Assembly: GCF_014206945.1 (NCBI RefSeq)
Contig: NZ_JACHON010000010.1
Coordinates: 24,846 to 88,845, forward strand
Source: Gracilibacillus halotolerans
Lineage (GTDB): Bacteria; Bacillota; Bacilli; Bacillales; Amphibacillaceae
Direction: 5' to 3'
DNA: 64,000 nucleotides
Shown: positions 1 to 9,667 of the stretch, one piece after another
Layout of the letters: each line of letters opens with the position of its first letter
How positions within the stretch are numbered: the stretch's first letter is position 1
Position numbers and translations under genes: made by a program
The notes under the pieces: model-generated
The model's input: only the letters and a program-made list of their open reading frames with translations
Databases searched by the model: none
What the model was told of the DNA's origin: nothing

Positions 1-912
1 TACAGAGGATATTAAATCACTCGTTCGCTCTGCTCCTTCAATATACGCCGTTTTAGAAATGGTATTTAACGTATTAAACAGGAAATGAGGATTAATCTGG
101 TTTTGCAGGCTTTTTAACTCCATTTCTTTTAATAGGTTCGTTAATCTTGCCTTTTCCTCAATCTCACTGACGGAATTAAGAATATTCTTTTTCATTTCAT
201 TAAATGTTTTGGTTAAAAACCATAGCTCGTCCTTCTTAGAAACAACAACATCTTTTCCTGAATAACGACCAGCGGCTATTTCCTGTGCTGCCCATGTTAA
301 TCGCTCAATGGGACGCGTTATTCCGTTAGAGAACCATAAAGCAAATAAGACACTCAGAGCAATGATAGCGATAATTATTGTAATACCCGTTTGTTTTGTG
401 TAGGCAACCTTTTGATTGATTAAGTCTGATAACTCTTGATAAGCGGTTAATTCCATATTGATTAATTCTAGAGTGTTTTCATAAATATAATTGGATGTGA
501 TTTCTACCTCATTGAAGTACGTGGAATATTGCTCAATATTCTGTTGTTGAACCCCCTCCACAGTCATGTCCGTTTGTTCAAGAAAACTATCAAGCATGGA
601 TAAGAAGTTTTTCTTTGGAATGCCTTCTTCTTCTCGTTGTTCAAATGTTTCCTTTAACTGTATGAGGTCCGTTAAATCTTCTTCATAAAGTATTAAGTTC
701 TCGTCTAATGGTTCGTGCACATAAATTTGTAACGATTCCACTGTTTCATTTGTCTGTCGTGTTAATTCATTTAATAGAAAAAAATGTTCCATGTTCTCAT
801 CATAAAGATTCATCACTTGCTGATTGTTTTGTTCACGGATGAGTAACAGTAGGACAAATAATAAAAGAATCGTCGCAAAATAAATGAGTAATTTCGTGCG
901 AATTTTAATCAT
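1..912 (-). CDS. LytS/YesM-type sensor histidine kinase, partial (C-terminus beyond window)
   Basis: The frame opens at ATG 912 and runs off the left edge without a stop, giving the first 304 residues. Visible parts: a membrane segment at about 7-25, an extracytoplasmic region of about 140 residues, a second membrane segment at about 170-192, a HAMP region, and the LytS/YesM kinase signature [11 protein letters not shown] with the phospho-acceptor His near residue 276. The ATPase domain lies outside the window. The start overlaps the end of the upstream sugar-binding protein gene by 8 bases, so the two are translationally coupled. In clostridia and bacilli such pairs (XylFII-LytS) pass a sugar signal to an AraC-type YesN regulator, which would be expected further left. 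Family call is firm; the ligand is unknown. Confidence 0.9.
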   Translation of the reverse strand, partial: MIKIRTKLLIYFATILLLFVLLLLIREQNNQQVMNLYDENMEHFFLLNELTRQTNETVESLQIYVHEPLDENLILYEEDLTDLIQLKETFEQREEEGIPKKNFLSMLDSFLEQTDMTVEGVQQQNIEQYSTYFNEVEITSNYIYENTLELINMELTAYQELSDLINQKVAYTKQTGITIIIAIIALSVLFALWFSNGITRPIERLTWAAQEIAAGRYSGKDVVVSKKDELWFLTKTFNEMKKNILNSVSEIEEKARLTNLLKEMELKSLQNQINPHFLFNTLNTISKTAYIEGAERTSDLISSV

Positions 913-1912
913 CGGCTAACATCCTTCTCTCTGTCATGCTCGCCAAATCATTCCTTCGAATGACAGATGTATCTGTATGATAAATTTCTTCGATTTCTCT
1001 ATCTTGTAAAATATCTAACAACACCTTTATACTTTGATTCCCCATTTCGAATGGTTGTTGTTCTACTATCGCGTCAATGTCGCCATTTTCAAGCAATTCT
1101 ATATTCTGCTTTATCGCATCAAACGTGATTACGTATATATCATTTTGTTTCTTTAGAGAATCTGCTGCTGCCACAATACCTAAGCCGTTGTAAGAGCTTG
1201 TCCCATAAAAAGCAGTTATATTTTCATATTCCATCAGCATGCTATACGCTGTTTCCTCTGCTTCTACTCTAGTTATATTAGATTCCTCTATTGCTACAAT
1301 CTCAATTCCTTCCACATCTTCTACGACATCCTTAAATCCTTGCAATCTTAGTTGATGGTGCAGATTATCAAGATTGCCTGTAATGATTCCGACGGTTGCT
1401 TGTCCATTCGTATCGTTCACTAATGCTTCTCCAGCCAATCGGCCTGCTTCGTAATTATCTGTCCCAATATAAGCATTGCGTTCACTATCTGGAGAATCCG
1501 TATCCACTGTAATAACGGGTATTCCTTCATTAACAGCTTTGTTAATCATCGGTGTAAAATTGTCATTAAGCGCCTGGACGATAATACCATCAACTTTCGA
1601 TTTAATAGCCATATCCACCAATTTTAATTGTTCATCCGGGTTAGAACGCTTTGGAGCCTCATACTCCACAAAAACATCATACTCAGATTCCAGTTCTTTC
1701 GCACCCTCACCTACTAAGCGCCAATATTCATGGTTCCTCTCCTCACCTATTAAGGCGAAGTGATATGCTGGTAGTGAGGCTTCAAAAGTGACTGCTTCGT
1801 CCATCTGTTTATTGTTAATTTGTAATTTTTGATAATAGTAAATAGAAAGTCCCGCAGCAATAAAGAAGGTTGTTATTAAAATAATATAAATAATTTTCGC
1901 TTTTCGGTTCAT
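905..1912 (-). CDS. Membrane-anchored periplasmic-type sugar-binding sensor protein (XylFII-like)
   Basis: 335 residues. A hydrophobic segment at about 8-27 has no lipobox cysteine, so it looks like an uncleaved membrane anchor. The rest is a type I periplasmic binding protein fold of the ribose/galactose family, with the typical VDGIIVQA and [10 protein letters not shown] strands near 105-140 and [13 protein letters not shown] near 175. No transporter genes are adjacent. The next gene, overlapping by 8 bases, is a LytS-type kinase. That pairing matches the known XylFII-LytS-YesN sugar-sensing arrangement, in which the binding protein serves as the sensor's extracytoplasmic ligand receptor. 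The substrate (xylose or another sugar) is inference. Confidence 0.8.
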   Translation of the reverse strand: MNRKAKIIYIILITTFFIAAGLSIYYYQKLQINNKQMDEAVTFEASLPAYHFALIGEERNHEYWRLVGEGAKELESEYDVFVEYEAPKRSNPDEQLKLVDMAIKSKVDGIIVQALNDNFTPMINKAVNEGIPVITVDTDSPDSERNAYIGTDNYEAGRLAGEALVNDTNGQATVGIITGNLDNLHHQLRLQGFKDVVEDVEGIEIVAIEESNITRVEAEETAYSMLMEYENITAFYGTSSYNGLGIVAAADSLKKQNDIYVITFDAIKQNIELLENGDIDAIVEQQPFEMGNQSIKVLLDILQDREIEEIYHTDTSVIRRNDLASMTERRMLADD

Positions 1913-2014
1913 GGTAACCTCCTATAGATAGCTTGTCGAATAGATTAAATAATAACATAATTAGTTTATAAACTCATTAGGATACGTGTTTGCTATATAT
2001 GTTGTTCCGAAACA

Positions 2015-2084
2015 AATAAAAGACTCTAGAATGTAAAACGTCCTTTACAAAGGATACACTTTACCGCTTCTAGAGTCTTTTATT
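2015..2084 (-). terminator. Rho-independent terminator of the pst operon
   Basis: Inverted arms of 17 bases (2015-2031 and 2068-2084) with the core AAGACTCTAGAA/TTCTAGAGTCTT, ending in an AT-rich T-run on both strands. It lies 20 bases beyond the pstB stop. The 36-base loop holds a second small palindrome (TCCTTTACAAAGGA). Confidence 0.8.
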
Positions 2085-2103
2085 CAAGATATACACCAAA
2101 AAG

Positions 2104-2877
2104 TTAACCAAACTTTCCTGTTATATAATCTTCTGTTTCTTGTTCTTTTGGATTCGTAAATAGTTGATTTGTTTCATTTGTTTCGATGATAGAACCATTT
2201 AGAAATAAAGCAGTTTTGTCCGAAACCCGCGCAGCTTGTTCCATGTTATGAGTAACAATTACTACTGTATAATTTTGCTTTAGCTCATTTATCAATTCTT
2301 CCACTTTTAAAGTTGCTATCGGGTCTAATGCAGATGTTGGCTCATCCATTAAAATAATTTCAGGTTTCACGGCCATAACTCGCGCAATACAAAGGCGTTG
2401 TTGTTGACCGCCCGACAGCCCTGTTGCACTATCATTCAATCTATCTTTTACCTCGTCCCACAATGCTGCCTGTCGTAAACTTTCCTCAACTATCTCCATT
2501 AACTCTTTCTTATTCTTTATTCCATGAGCTTTTGGACCGTAAGCAACATTATCAAAAATACTTATTGGAAATGGATTTGGTTTTTGAAAGACCGTACCTA
2601 CTGATTTTCTCAATTGGACAACATCCACATTTGGATCATAAATATCATGACCCTCTATTTGTACTTTCCCAACAACTCTCGTTTTAGGAATCAAATCATT
2701 CATTCTATTTAATACACGTAATAGTGTTGTTTTTCCACAGCCAGATGGACCTATAAATGCAAAAACTTCATTTTTATTTATGTCCAAAGAAACGTTTTTC
2801 AATGCTTTTGTTTGATTGTAATAAAAATCTAAATCTTCTATTTCTATTATTGCATTACTTTCTTTTTGATTCGTCAT
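2104..2877 (-). CDS. pstB: Phosphate ABC transporter ATP-binding protein PstB
   Basis: 257 residues, full length for PstB. Walker A GPSGCGKT is at 43-50, the Q-loop VFQKPNPFP near 96, the ABC signature LSGGQ at 154-158 and Walker B ILMDEP at 175-180. It energises high-affinity phosphate uptake through PstC/PstA on the inner membrane face. Last gene of pstS-C-A-B; a strong terminator follows. Unlike B. subtilis, which has two pstB copies, only one is present, and no phoU follows. Confidence 0.96.
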   Translation of the reverse strand: MTNQKESNAIIEIEDLDFYYNQTKALKNVSLDINKNEVFAFIGPSGCGKTTLLRVLNRMNDLIPKTRVVGKVQIEGHDIYDPNVDVVQLRKSVGTVFQKPNPFPISIFDNVAYGPKAHGIKNKKELMEIVEESLRQAALWDEVKDRLNDSATGLSGGQQQRLCIARVMAVKPEIILMDEPTSALDPIATLKVEELINELKQNYTVVIVTHNMEQAARVSDKTALFLNGSIIETNETNQLFTNPKEQETEDYITGKFG

Positions 2878-2902
2878 CTTAATCTCTCCTCTGTCGAGCT
2901 AA

Positions 2903-3772
2903 TCACGCTGAGAATCTTCTAACTAGTAATTTAAATAATCCTGTTGCAGCAAGATTGATGATTAAAATAAGGACGATTAGGACTGCTCCAGTACCAAAGG
3001 CCATTTCCGTATTTCCTGTTTCCATTGCTACCAAGTACAAGTGCAAAGCAAGAGTTCTAGCTCCATCAAATACAGTTGTAGCTAATAATAGACTTCCGCC
3101 TAGAGTTAATAAGAAAGCTGCTGTTTCTCCAATCACACGTCCGATTGCTAAGATGATACTTGTTGTAATTCCAGGTATTGCTAAAGGTAAAACAATTTTC
3201 TTAATCGTATACCATCGAGTTGTACCCAGTGCTAGACTTCCTTCTTTTAAATTATTAGATACACTTCTCAGAGCTTCTTCCGATGCACGAATAATTATCG
3301 GTAAAATCATAACTACTCCAGTTAAAGCACCAGATAAAATCGACCAACCACCTGTGTAATCTCCTAGAGCGATAACGAAAAATAGAAAGCCAAACATTCC
3401 ATGTACAATCGAAGGAATCGCCGCTAATAATTCCGTCGCAAATCGGAGGACACTTTTAAATCTACCATCAGGCATATACTCGTTTAAATAAATTGCTGTT
3501 CCAACGCCTATAGGTGCTGCTATTAGAATTACAAGTCCTACTAAATAGATAGTCCCTACAATGGCTGGATAAATACCGCCTTCTGCTCCCATGCTTTTAG
3601 GTGAATCTAGTAGAAATTCCATACTAATCACAGATAGTCCTTGACTCATAACATAGATAACAATAGCTAAGAGAATGAGGACTGTTAATGCTGCTGCTAG
3701 ACTTAACATCGTAAAGGCGAATACCTGATTTCGCTTCACTTTAATAAGGTGATTTGGTTTTACTTCGACCAT
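2903..3772 (-). CDS. pstA: Phosphate ABC transporter permease PstA
   Basis: 289 residues with about six membrane segments; the first is at about 18-45. The cytoplasmic EAA-type loop (EGSLALGTTRWYTIKKIVLP, near 177-196) couples it to PstB. It forms the transmembrane channel with PstC. Only three bases separate it from the pstC stop, and 25 bases from pstB, so the operon is tight. Confidence 0.95.
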   Translation of the reverse strand: MVEVKPNHLIKVKRNQVFAFTMLSLAAALTVLILLAIVIYVMSQGLSVISMEFLLDSPKSMGAEGGIYPAIVGTIYLVGLVILIAAPIGVGTAIYLNEYMPDGRFKSVLRFATELLAAIPSIVHGMFGFLFFVIALGDYTGGWSILSGALTGVVMILPIIIRASEEALRSVSNNLKEGSLALGTTRWYTIKKIVLPLAIPGITTSIILAIGRVIGETAAFLLTLGGSLLLATTVFDGARTLALHLYLVAMETGNTEMAFGTGAVLIVLILIINLAATGLFKLLVRRFSA

Positions 3773-3775
3773 CGT

Positions 3776-4696
3776 TTACGTCCTCCTTCTTCTTAGTAAT
3801 AATGTTAAAGAATTGATGATAATGATAAATATAAATAGAATAATCCCAGTCGCAAATAATGCTTGACGATGCTCTGGCCCCGCATAACCCATTTCAAGAG
3901 CAATATTTCCAGTTAACGTTCGAACAGGTGCGAATAGAGTTTCCCAACCTGGAATTGGGATTTGCACACTATTTCCGACTACCATTATAATAGCCATCGT
4001 CTCACCAATTGCTCGACCAACACCAAGAATAACCGCCGCAAGTATACCTGATTTAGCCGCAGGTACTACTACCCGAAAAATTGTCTGCCATTTCGTAGCA
4101 CCCATCGCATAGGAACCTTCTTTATATTCTTGAGGTACTGCACGAATAGAATCTGCTGAAATCGATATGATTGTTGGTAAAATCATAATAGCCAAAATAA
4201 GTACCCCGGCTAATACTGAATAGCCTGTTTGGTAACCTGCTGGTAAATATTCACTTAAAGGACCACGTGAAATACGACGAAGTAAGTCTATAATTACCAC
4301 CATACCAAAAAGTCCGATAACAACAGATGGTATTCCTTCTAACAATTGAATGGCTGGTTTGACTATCTTAGCAACACGGCGAGGTGCAATCTCTACTAAG
4401 TAAACGGCGACTGCTATTCCAATTGGTGCACCTATTAGCATAGCAAGTACAGTAACTATTACGGAACCAACAATCATAGGAAAGATTCCATACACTTGAT
4501 CTGTCGGATTCCATGTTGTACCGAATATAAAATCAGTAATTCCATAGTTAATCATGAAAGGAAGTCCTTCATTAAAAACAAAAAATGTAATGAGACCTAA
4601 AGATATGACAGAAGATAAAGCCATAATGAATAATATAACTTTAACAATACCTTCTTCTATATTACTTTTATTATTTTTCTCTTTTTGAAACTTCAT
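3776..4696 (-). CDS. pstC: Phosphate ABC transporter permease PstC
   Basis: 306 residues from ATG 4696. I chose this start because GGAGTG sits 7 bases before it; an upstream in-frame ATG at 4720 would add eight residues and lacks a ribosome binding site. About six membrane segments, and the conserved loop EGSYAMGATKWQTIFRVVVP before the last segments. It pairs with PstA. It is separated from pstS by about 290 bases containing a hairpin, which probably lowers expression of the membrane genes relative to the binding protein. Confidence 0.94.
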   Translation of the reverse strand: MKFQKEKNNKSNIEEGIVKVILFIMALSSVISLGLITFFVFNEGLPFMINYGITDFIFGTTWNPTDQVYGIFPMIVGSVIVTVLAMLIGAPIGIAVAVYLVEIAPRRVAKIVKPAIQLLEGIPSVVIGLFGMVVIIDLLRRISRGPLSEYLPAGYQTGYSVLAGVLILAIMILPTIISISADSIRAVPQEYKEGSYAMGATKWQTIFRVVVPAAKSGILAAVILGVGRAIGETMAIIMVVGNSVQIPIPGWETLFAPVRTLTGNIALEMGYAGPEHRQALFATGIILFIFIIIINSLTLLLRRRRT

Positions 4697-4891
4697 TTTT
4701 ATCACTCCATGACAAATCAAGAATTCAGCTGGTTAATGTACCAATACTGACAAATACCTATCGCGTTTCTTCGTAATTGCACACTAGTTGTAGGTGCGAT
4801 AAGTTTTTTCCCTAAGAGCTAGATTCATGGGATCTAACAATCGCAATTAACAATCATGAAGAGACTGTTTAATTTATTTTAAAACCTAAAA

Positions 4892-4923
4892 CCCAAGAAT
4901 GTTGACATACCAGCATTCTTGGG
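4892..4923 (-). terminator. Intercistronic hairpin between pstS and pstC
   Basis: Arms CCCAAGAATG (4892-4901) and CATTCTTGGG (4914-4923) with a 12-base loop. On the minus strand the stem is followed by TTTTAGGTTTT. It lies 65 bases after the pstS stop and about 195 before pstC. A partial terminator or mRNA-end stabiliser here would explain higher PstS than PstCAB levels, as known in B. subtilis pst. Confidence 0.75.
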
Positions 4924-4988
4924 CTTTTCATTTACCAGTTTAAATACTGCTTTTCAGACAGCACATATGCAACGTTTTATTTAAGTTA

Positions 4989-5885
4989 TTAGTTAACTGG
5001 AATAAATCCATTTTCTTCAACTACTTTTTGTCCTTCATCGCTTAGTACAAAGTCAAGAAATGCTTGTGCTAATTCGCTTAATTCTGCATCTTCATTCATT
5101 GCGTAATTGAACGGTCTAGATACTGCATAATCACCAGATTGAATGTTCTCTAAAGTTGGTTCGAATCCATCAACTGCAAGTGCTACAACTGAATCCGATA
5201 CAGCACCCGTAGAAGCATATCCAATTGCATTTGGATCGTTTGCTACAGCTTCAAGAACTCCACCAGTTGAATTATGGATAAGAGCAGATTCCACTAATTC
5301 TTCATCGCCCAAGACAATATCAGTGAATGCACCTCTTGTACCAGAACCATCTTCACGGCTAACTACAACAATATCTTGATCGTCTCCGCCGACCTCTGAC
5401 CAGTTCGTAATTTCTCCAGCGAAGATTTTCGTAACATCTTCTAAAGCTATATCTGTTAATGAGTTATCTGGATGAGCAATGATTGCAATTCCATCAATCG
5501 CAATTACTTCAGCTGTGATACCTGTTTCTTCATCTTTAATTTCACGAGATACTGCTCCGAAATCTGCTGCACTCTCTTGTGCTGCTGTAACACCTGCACC
5601 TGAGCCACCACCAGAAACTTCTAATCGAGTTTCAGGATGTAATTCCATAAAAACAGCTGCTAACTCTTCAGAAAGAGGTTGTACAGAAGTTGAACCAGCC
5701 ATTGTGATCGTACCTTCTAAATCAGAACCTTCTTCACTATTTGATTCATTGTTATCTGTTTCAGTTTCTTCTGTCGTGCCATTTTCCGCTAACCCTTCCT
5801 CCGAGCTGTCATTTCCACAAGCTGCTAGTAAAGGTATGATTATAAAGAAAGCTAACATGAAAAACATTACGTGTCTTTTCTTCAT
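4989..5885 (-). CDS. pstS: Phosphate-binding lipoprotein PstS
   Basis: 298 residues from ATG 5885, preceded by GAGGGG at 8 bases; an upstream ATG at 5903 is in frame but has no good binding site. The signal peptide ends in the lipobox LLAAC (cysteine near residue 22), followed by an acidic, Glu/Ser-rich linker. The mature domain starts TITMAGSTSVQPL and contains SGGGSGAG near 92, the phosphate-binding loop typical of PstS. It acts on the outer face of the membrane, delivering phosphate to PstCA. First gene of the operon, downstream of the Pho box. Confidence 0.96.
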   Translation of the reverse strand: MKKRHVMFFMLAFFIIIPLLAACGNDSSEEGLAENGTTEETETDNNESNSEEGSDLEGTITMAGSTSVQPLSEELAAVFMELHPETRLEVSGGGSGAGVTAAQESAADFGAVSREIKDEETGITAEVIAIDGIAIIAHPDNSLTDIALEDVTKIFAGEITNWSEVGGDDQDIVVVSREDGSGTRGAFTDIVLGDEELVESALIHNSTGGVLEAVANDPNAIGYASTGAVSDSVVALAVDGFEPTLENIQSGDYAVSRPFNYAMNEDAELSELAQAFLDFVLSDEGQKVVEENGFIPVN

Positions 5886-5934
5886 TTTAATTGCCCCTCT
5901 CATCTCTGTTTAAGTATTGTTTCTTACATGTACT

Positions 5935-5998
5935 ACTATAAAAGATGAATATGGAGTTACGGTTAATTGAATGTAAAGTATCGTATAGATTATGTAAA
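5935..5998 (-). promoter_or_regulatory. Pho box (PhoP-binding direct repeats) and -10 element of the pst promoter
   Basis: On the minus strand, four hexamers follow one another at 11, 10 and 11 base steps: TTTACA (5993-5998), TATACG (5982-5987), TTTACA (5972-5977) and TTAACC (5961-5966). This matches the Bacillus PhoP pattern TT(A/T/C)ACA repeated about once per turn. A -10-like TATAGT lies at 5935-5940, 20 bases beyond the last hexamer, and the pstS start is 50 bases further. The layout implies activation by PhoP under phosphate starvation. Confidence 0.8.
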
Positions 5999-6249
5999 TT
6001 GAAATTTACAAACAAGGATGGAGGAGGAAATGGACAATGGTAGAGGGAATTTGAATCTTTCACAATTCTATAGAGGAATAAAATTAATTCTTTGCTCTTC
6101 TATTGATATAGAGTCTATAATGTCACCAATAATGTTTTGTAGTATCGATTTTATCGAAATTAAAAATAGGAAAACAATTTATCGTTGATAATAGAAATAG
6201 GGAAAAAGGGAAGTATAATTTTATCCATAAAATGAATGTTATAAACTCT

Positions 6250-6278
6250 TTGACCTAATATTGAAGTGAGTCTAATAA
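6250..6278 (+). promoter_or_regulatory. Probable SigA promoter of the PH-domain gene
   Basis: TTGACC (6250-6255), a 17-base spacer and TAATAA (6273-6278), about 50 bases before the start codon at 6328. The rest of the 5999-6249 gap is AT-rich with nothing else recognisable. Confidence 0.6.
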
Positions 6279-6327
6279 ACTGTAAAGAGGTTAACTTATT
6301 GAAATAACATATTAGGAGGACGATTAG

Positions 6328-6708
6328 ATGGGAATTTTAAGCGGAATATTAGATAATGCATCGACAATCAGTACTAAAGAGGCAAAAAAAGAGTTAGAGA
6401 ACATCTTGATTCCAGGTGAGGAAATAGAAGCTGCTTTTAAACTTGTTAGAGACTTAATTGTTTTTACAGATAAAAGAATGATTCTAGTTGACAAGCAAGG
6501 TATCACAGGTAAGAAAATGGAGTTCCATTCCATACCATATAGCAGTATTTCACATTATAGCATCGAAACTGCTGGAACTTTTGATTTAGACTCTGAGCTT
6601 AAAATTTGGATAAGTAGCGCAACAGAACCTACTGTTAGTAAACAATTTAAAAAAGATAAAAGTATTTATGATATCCAAAAAATATTAGCATTAATGACGA
6701 TGAAATAA
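6328..6708 (+). CDS. Bacterial PH-domain protein (YvbH-like)
   Basis: 126 residues, a single small domain of the bacterial pleckstrin-homology type (bPH_1). Its hallmark strands include LIPGEEIEAAFKLVRDLIVF and FTDKRMILVD in the first half, then a C-terminal helix. It has no signal peptide or membrane segment. A TAGGAGGA binding site precedes the ATG by 7 bases. It is monocistronic, between convergent neighbours. The cellular role of this family is not established. Confidence 0.8.
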   Translation: MGILSGILDNASTISTKEAKKELENILIPGEEIEAAFKLVRDLIVFTDKRMILVDKQGITGKKMEFHSIPYSSISHYSIETAGTFDLDSELKIWISSATEPTVSKQFKKDKSIYDIQKILALMTMK

Positions 6709-6717
6709 AGAGGGAAT

Positions 6718-6744
6718 AAAGGTGTATAACTACTGTACACCTTT
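6718..6744. terminator. Convergent-gene hairpin
   Basis: Arms AAAGGTGTA and TACACCTTT (6718-6726, 6736-6744) between two convergent genes. T-runs are weak on both sides, so it may be a modest bidirectional terminator. Confidence 0.5.
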
Positions 6745-6780
6745 AACCTAATCATGATTTCCACCTCATAACCAGCTAAT

Positions 6781-8121
6781 TTATTGAAGATTTTCTATTG
6801 TAAAATGATTATCTGGTTTTTTCAATCCTAGATGATCACGTAATGTGTCCCCCTCGTAATCCAATCGAAATATACCTTTTTTCTGTAAGATTGGAACAAC
6901 TAACTCCACAAAATCTTCCAAATCACGAGGCAAAAGGGGAAATTGAAGCATGAATCCATCTGTTGCCTTTTCGGTAAACCACTTCTCCATCTCATTTGCT
7001 ACTTGAGTTGGTGTACCAATAAAGCCGTCTTTTCTAGCTGCACCGAAAAATCTAGCATAGAGATCCCCTACTTTGAGATCTTCTTCCTCGATAATTTTTT
7101 TCATCTCATTGAATTGACTTTGAATACTATTTACTTTTGGAAACTTCACTTCTTTTGCCGGTGTATCTAAGGAATATTTAGAGAAATCTACGTTCCCCAT
7201 ATATCCAGAGACAAATTTCAAGCTTTTATACGGGTCCATTAATTTTTGTAACTCATTATATTTTTCATATGCTTCTTCCTCTGTCTTTCCTACTATTGGT
7301 GAAATACCATGAAGAATATGAAGTTCATCTTCATCCCTGCCAAATTCCGCTAATTGTGATTTAAGATTTTGATAGAATTGTTTGGATTCCTCAATGTTAT
7401 CCCAGTGAGTAAAAACTACTTCCGCTGTCCTTGCTGCTAGCCTTTGTCCAGGAATAGATGCACCAGCCTGAATGATTACGGGTTGACCTTGAACCGACCT
7501 CGCAATATTCAGTGGTCCTTTTACTGAAAAATACTTCCCTTTGTATTCGAGCTCATGTACTTTATCTGGATGATAAAATTCTCCTGCTTCCTTGTTATAG
7601 GTAAATGCATCATCCTCCCACGAATCCCAGAGACCCTTTACAACATCTATAAACTCCTCGGCTCGTTCATAACGATGATCATGCTCCCAATGTTGTTCCC
7701 TACTAAAATTCAATGCTGTTTGACCTGTTGCATCTGCTGTTGTCACCATATTCCATGCTGCACGACCAGCACTGATATGATCAACCGATGCGAACTGCCG
7801 TGCTAGAGTAAATGGTTCATTGTATGTTGTCGAAGCAGTGGCACCGACGCCAATTTTCTCCGTAGCTGCAGCTAATGCAGTTATGAGTATCGTCGGATCA
7901 AAACGATTTAAAATTTGTGGGTGGGACTCATGATTAATTGCTAAACTATCTGCGACAAATGCCAAGTCAAATTTCCCCTTCTCTGCAATCTGTGCTAGTT
8001 TTTGGAGGGTATTGATATCAATACTTGCATTAGGGCTCGATAATGGGTGACGCCAGGAAGCTACATGCATTCCAGTTCCAATCAAGTATGCTGCTAATTT
8101 CATTTGATTTTTTATCATCAT
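6781..8121 (-). CDS. cmoJ: NtaA/SnaA/DszA-type FMN-dependent monooxygenase, CmoJ (YtnJ)-like
   Basis: 446 residues, full length for the two-component flavin monooxygenases (NtaA/DszA class, luciferase-like TIM barrel). Conserved stretches are FDLAFVADS near 53, GVGATASTTYNEPF near 96, and GRAAWNMVTT near 122. It is the last gene of an operon with CmoI-, CmoO-, SnaA- and SndA-like genes. In B. subtilis the equivalent cmoJ (ytnJ) acts in S-alkyl-cysteine salvage, oxidising N-acetylated S-alkyl-cysteine so that the sulfur is released. Function here is inferred from family plus neighbours. No flavin reductase lies next to it. Confidence 0.75.
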   Translation of the reverse strand: MMIKNQMKLAAYLIGTGMHVASWRHPLSSPNASIDINTLQKLAQIAEKGKFDLAFVADSLAINHESHPQILNRFDPTILITALAAATEKIGVGATASTTYNEPFTLARQFASVDHISAGRAAWNMVTTADATGQTALNFSREQHWEHDHRYERAEEFIDVVKGLWDSWEDDAFTYNKEAGEFYHPDKVHELEYKGKYFSVKGPLNIARSVQGQPVIIQAGASIPGQRLAARTAEVVFTHWDNIEESKQFYQNLKSQLAEFGRDEDELHILHGISPIVGKTEEEAYEKYNELQKLMDPYKSLKFVSGYMGNVDFSKYSLDTPAKEVKFPKVNSIQSQFNEMKKIIEEEDLKVGDLYARFFGAARKDGFIGTPTQVANEMEKWFTEKATDGFMLQFPLLPRDLEDFVELVVPILQKKGIFRLDYEGDTLRDHLGLKKPDNHFTIENLQ

Positions 8122-8140
8122 TCTCTCCTCCCTCTTTGAT

Positions 8141-8989
8141 TTAGTTATTAGAATAAGTTTCTTTGAATGTACTTAATTCCTCTAATGAAATAGTGATTGG
8201 AAGATAATTCCCTTGGTAGGTTTCTTGAATAAATGCAGCCGTCTCATCAGATTGATAGATTTCAACTATCTTCTGAAAAGCTTTCTTATCCTTATCTTGT
8301 TCCATAGTTGCAATTACATTTATATACGGCTTTGCTGTTTGACTTTCATGAATAAGGGCATCTTTTAATGTGAGTCCTGCCTCTAGTGAGATCCCATTAT
8401 TGATGATAGAAGCAGCTACATCTTCCATAACTCGAGGGGTATTCGCACTATCTACAGGTACAACTTCAATGTTTTTTGGATTCTCTTTTATTTTGTCTTC
8501 TCCACCCAATCCATCAAAGTCATCCACAACGGTTATTAATTCTGCTTCTTGTAATAGCAATAACGCCCTTCCCCAGTTAGGAGCATCGTTTGGTACTGCT
8601 ATTTCTGCACCATCTGGTATTTCATTTACCTTTTTGTATTTATTAGAATATAATCCTAGTGGAGCGATAATCGTTGTACCAATTGGGACAATAGTTGAAT
8701 TGGTATTTTCATTAAATGAATCTAAATAAGCTACATGTTGAAATGCATTTATATCGATATCGCCCTCGACTAAGGCTTGATTTGGATCATACGCGGATGA
8801 AAAATTTACAATTTCAATTTCAACACCTTCTTTTTCAGCCTGTTCCTTTATATATTGCCAGGTCCGAAGTTCGGAACTCCTAATTCCTACATTGACGGTT
8901 TCTTGTTTATCTTCTACTTTTTCATTATCAGAACATGCAGCTAATAAAGCGCTCAATACTAAAAACAATAGAAACAACCACTTTTTCAT
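8141..8989 (-). CDS. metQ: MetQ-family methionine/sulfur-compound-binding lipoprotein (first copy)
   Basis: 282 residues with a signal peptide and lipobox LLAACS (Cys 19), then the NlpA/MetQ domain with VNVGIRSSE at the start and INAFQHVAYLDSFN near 82, the family's substrate-gate motif. It is followed after 19 bases by the CmoJ-like gene and preceded after 27 by MetI. A second, clearly diverged MetQ is encoded at 10721-11536, so the MetNI core may be served by two receptors with different ligands. Gene neighbours suggest S-alkyl-cysteine or a derivative rather than, or besides, methionine. Confidence 0.85.
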   Translation of the reverse strand: MKKWLFLLFLVLSALLAACSDNEKVEDKQETVNVGIRSSELRTWQYIKEQAEKEGVEIEIVNFSSAYDPNQALVEGDIDINAFQHVAYLDSFNENTNSTIVPIGTTIIAPLGLYSNKYKKVNEIPDGAEIAVPNDAPNWGRALLLLQEAELITVVDDFDGLGGEDKIKENPKNIEVVPVDSANTPRVMEDVAASIINNGISLEAGLTLKDALIHESQTAKPYINVIATMEQDKDKKAFQKIVEIYQSDETAAFIQETYQGNYLPITISLEELSTFKETYSNN

Positions 8990-9016
8990 CTCTTTACACT
9001 CCCTATCAAATTGTAC

Positions 9017-9667
9017 CTACATTCTCCTTACTCTCCGTTCGAGTTTGTTTCCTATTTCTTGAATGGCTTGAACGAGAACAACAAGAATTACGACGGTTAC
9101 TAGAATCGTTATAGAACTAAATCGTTGATAACCATATGTTATAGCAACATCGCCTAGCCCTCCACCACCAATCGCTCCTGCCATTGCTGTTGCGCCAATT
9201 AATCCAATCGTCGCTGTCGTAATACTCAATATTAAAGAAGAGAAAGCTTCCGGCATCAAAAAACGATAAATGATTTGTAATGGTGTCGCTCCCATAGCTT
9301 TAGCTGCTTCGATTATTCCTTCATCCACCTCTAATAACGAATTTTCTACTAATCTTGAAAAATAGGGTCCAATATGAAGTACAAGAGGAACGATTGCTGC
9401 TGTAGTTCCTATGGAGGTACCTACTATTAACCTTGTAAACGGAATGATGGCAACTAATAAAATAATAAAAGGAATTGAGCGGAAAATATTAACAATTGGG
9501 TTCACTGTTCTATAAATCACTCGATTTTCTAAGATATGTCCTTCTCTTGTTACTACCAATAATATTCCTAAAAATATACCGATAATCCCTCCAAAAAAAA
9601 GGGAAATACTAACCATGTAAAGTGTTTCCCACAACGCATTTAATATTATTTCTGTACTTACTTCCAT
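9017..9667 (-). CDS. metI: Methionine-type ABC transporter permease MetI
   Basis: 216 residues with five membrane segments and the coupling loop ESLL-EAAKAMGATPLQIIYRF near 108-133, diagnostic of MetI. The ATG is preceded by AAAGGAGG at 9 bases. The start lies 59 bases inside the end of metN in another frame. Together with MetN it forms the import channel. Confidence 0.9.
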   Translation of the reverse strand: MEVSTEIILNALWETLYMVSISLFFGGIIGIFLGILLVVTREGHILENRVIYRTVNPIVNIFRSIPFIILLVAIIPFTRLIVGTSIGTTAAIVPLVLHIGPYFSRLVENSLLEVDEGIIEAAKAMGATPLQIIYRFLMPEAFSSLILSITTATIGLIGATAMAGAIGGGGLGDVAITYGYQRFSSITILVTVVILVVLVQAIQEIGNKLERRVRRM

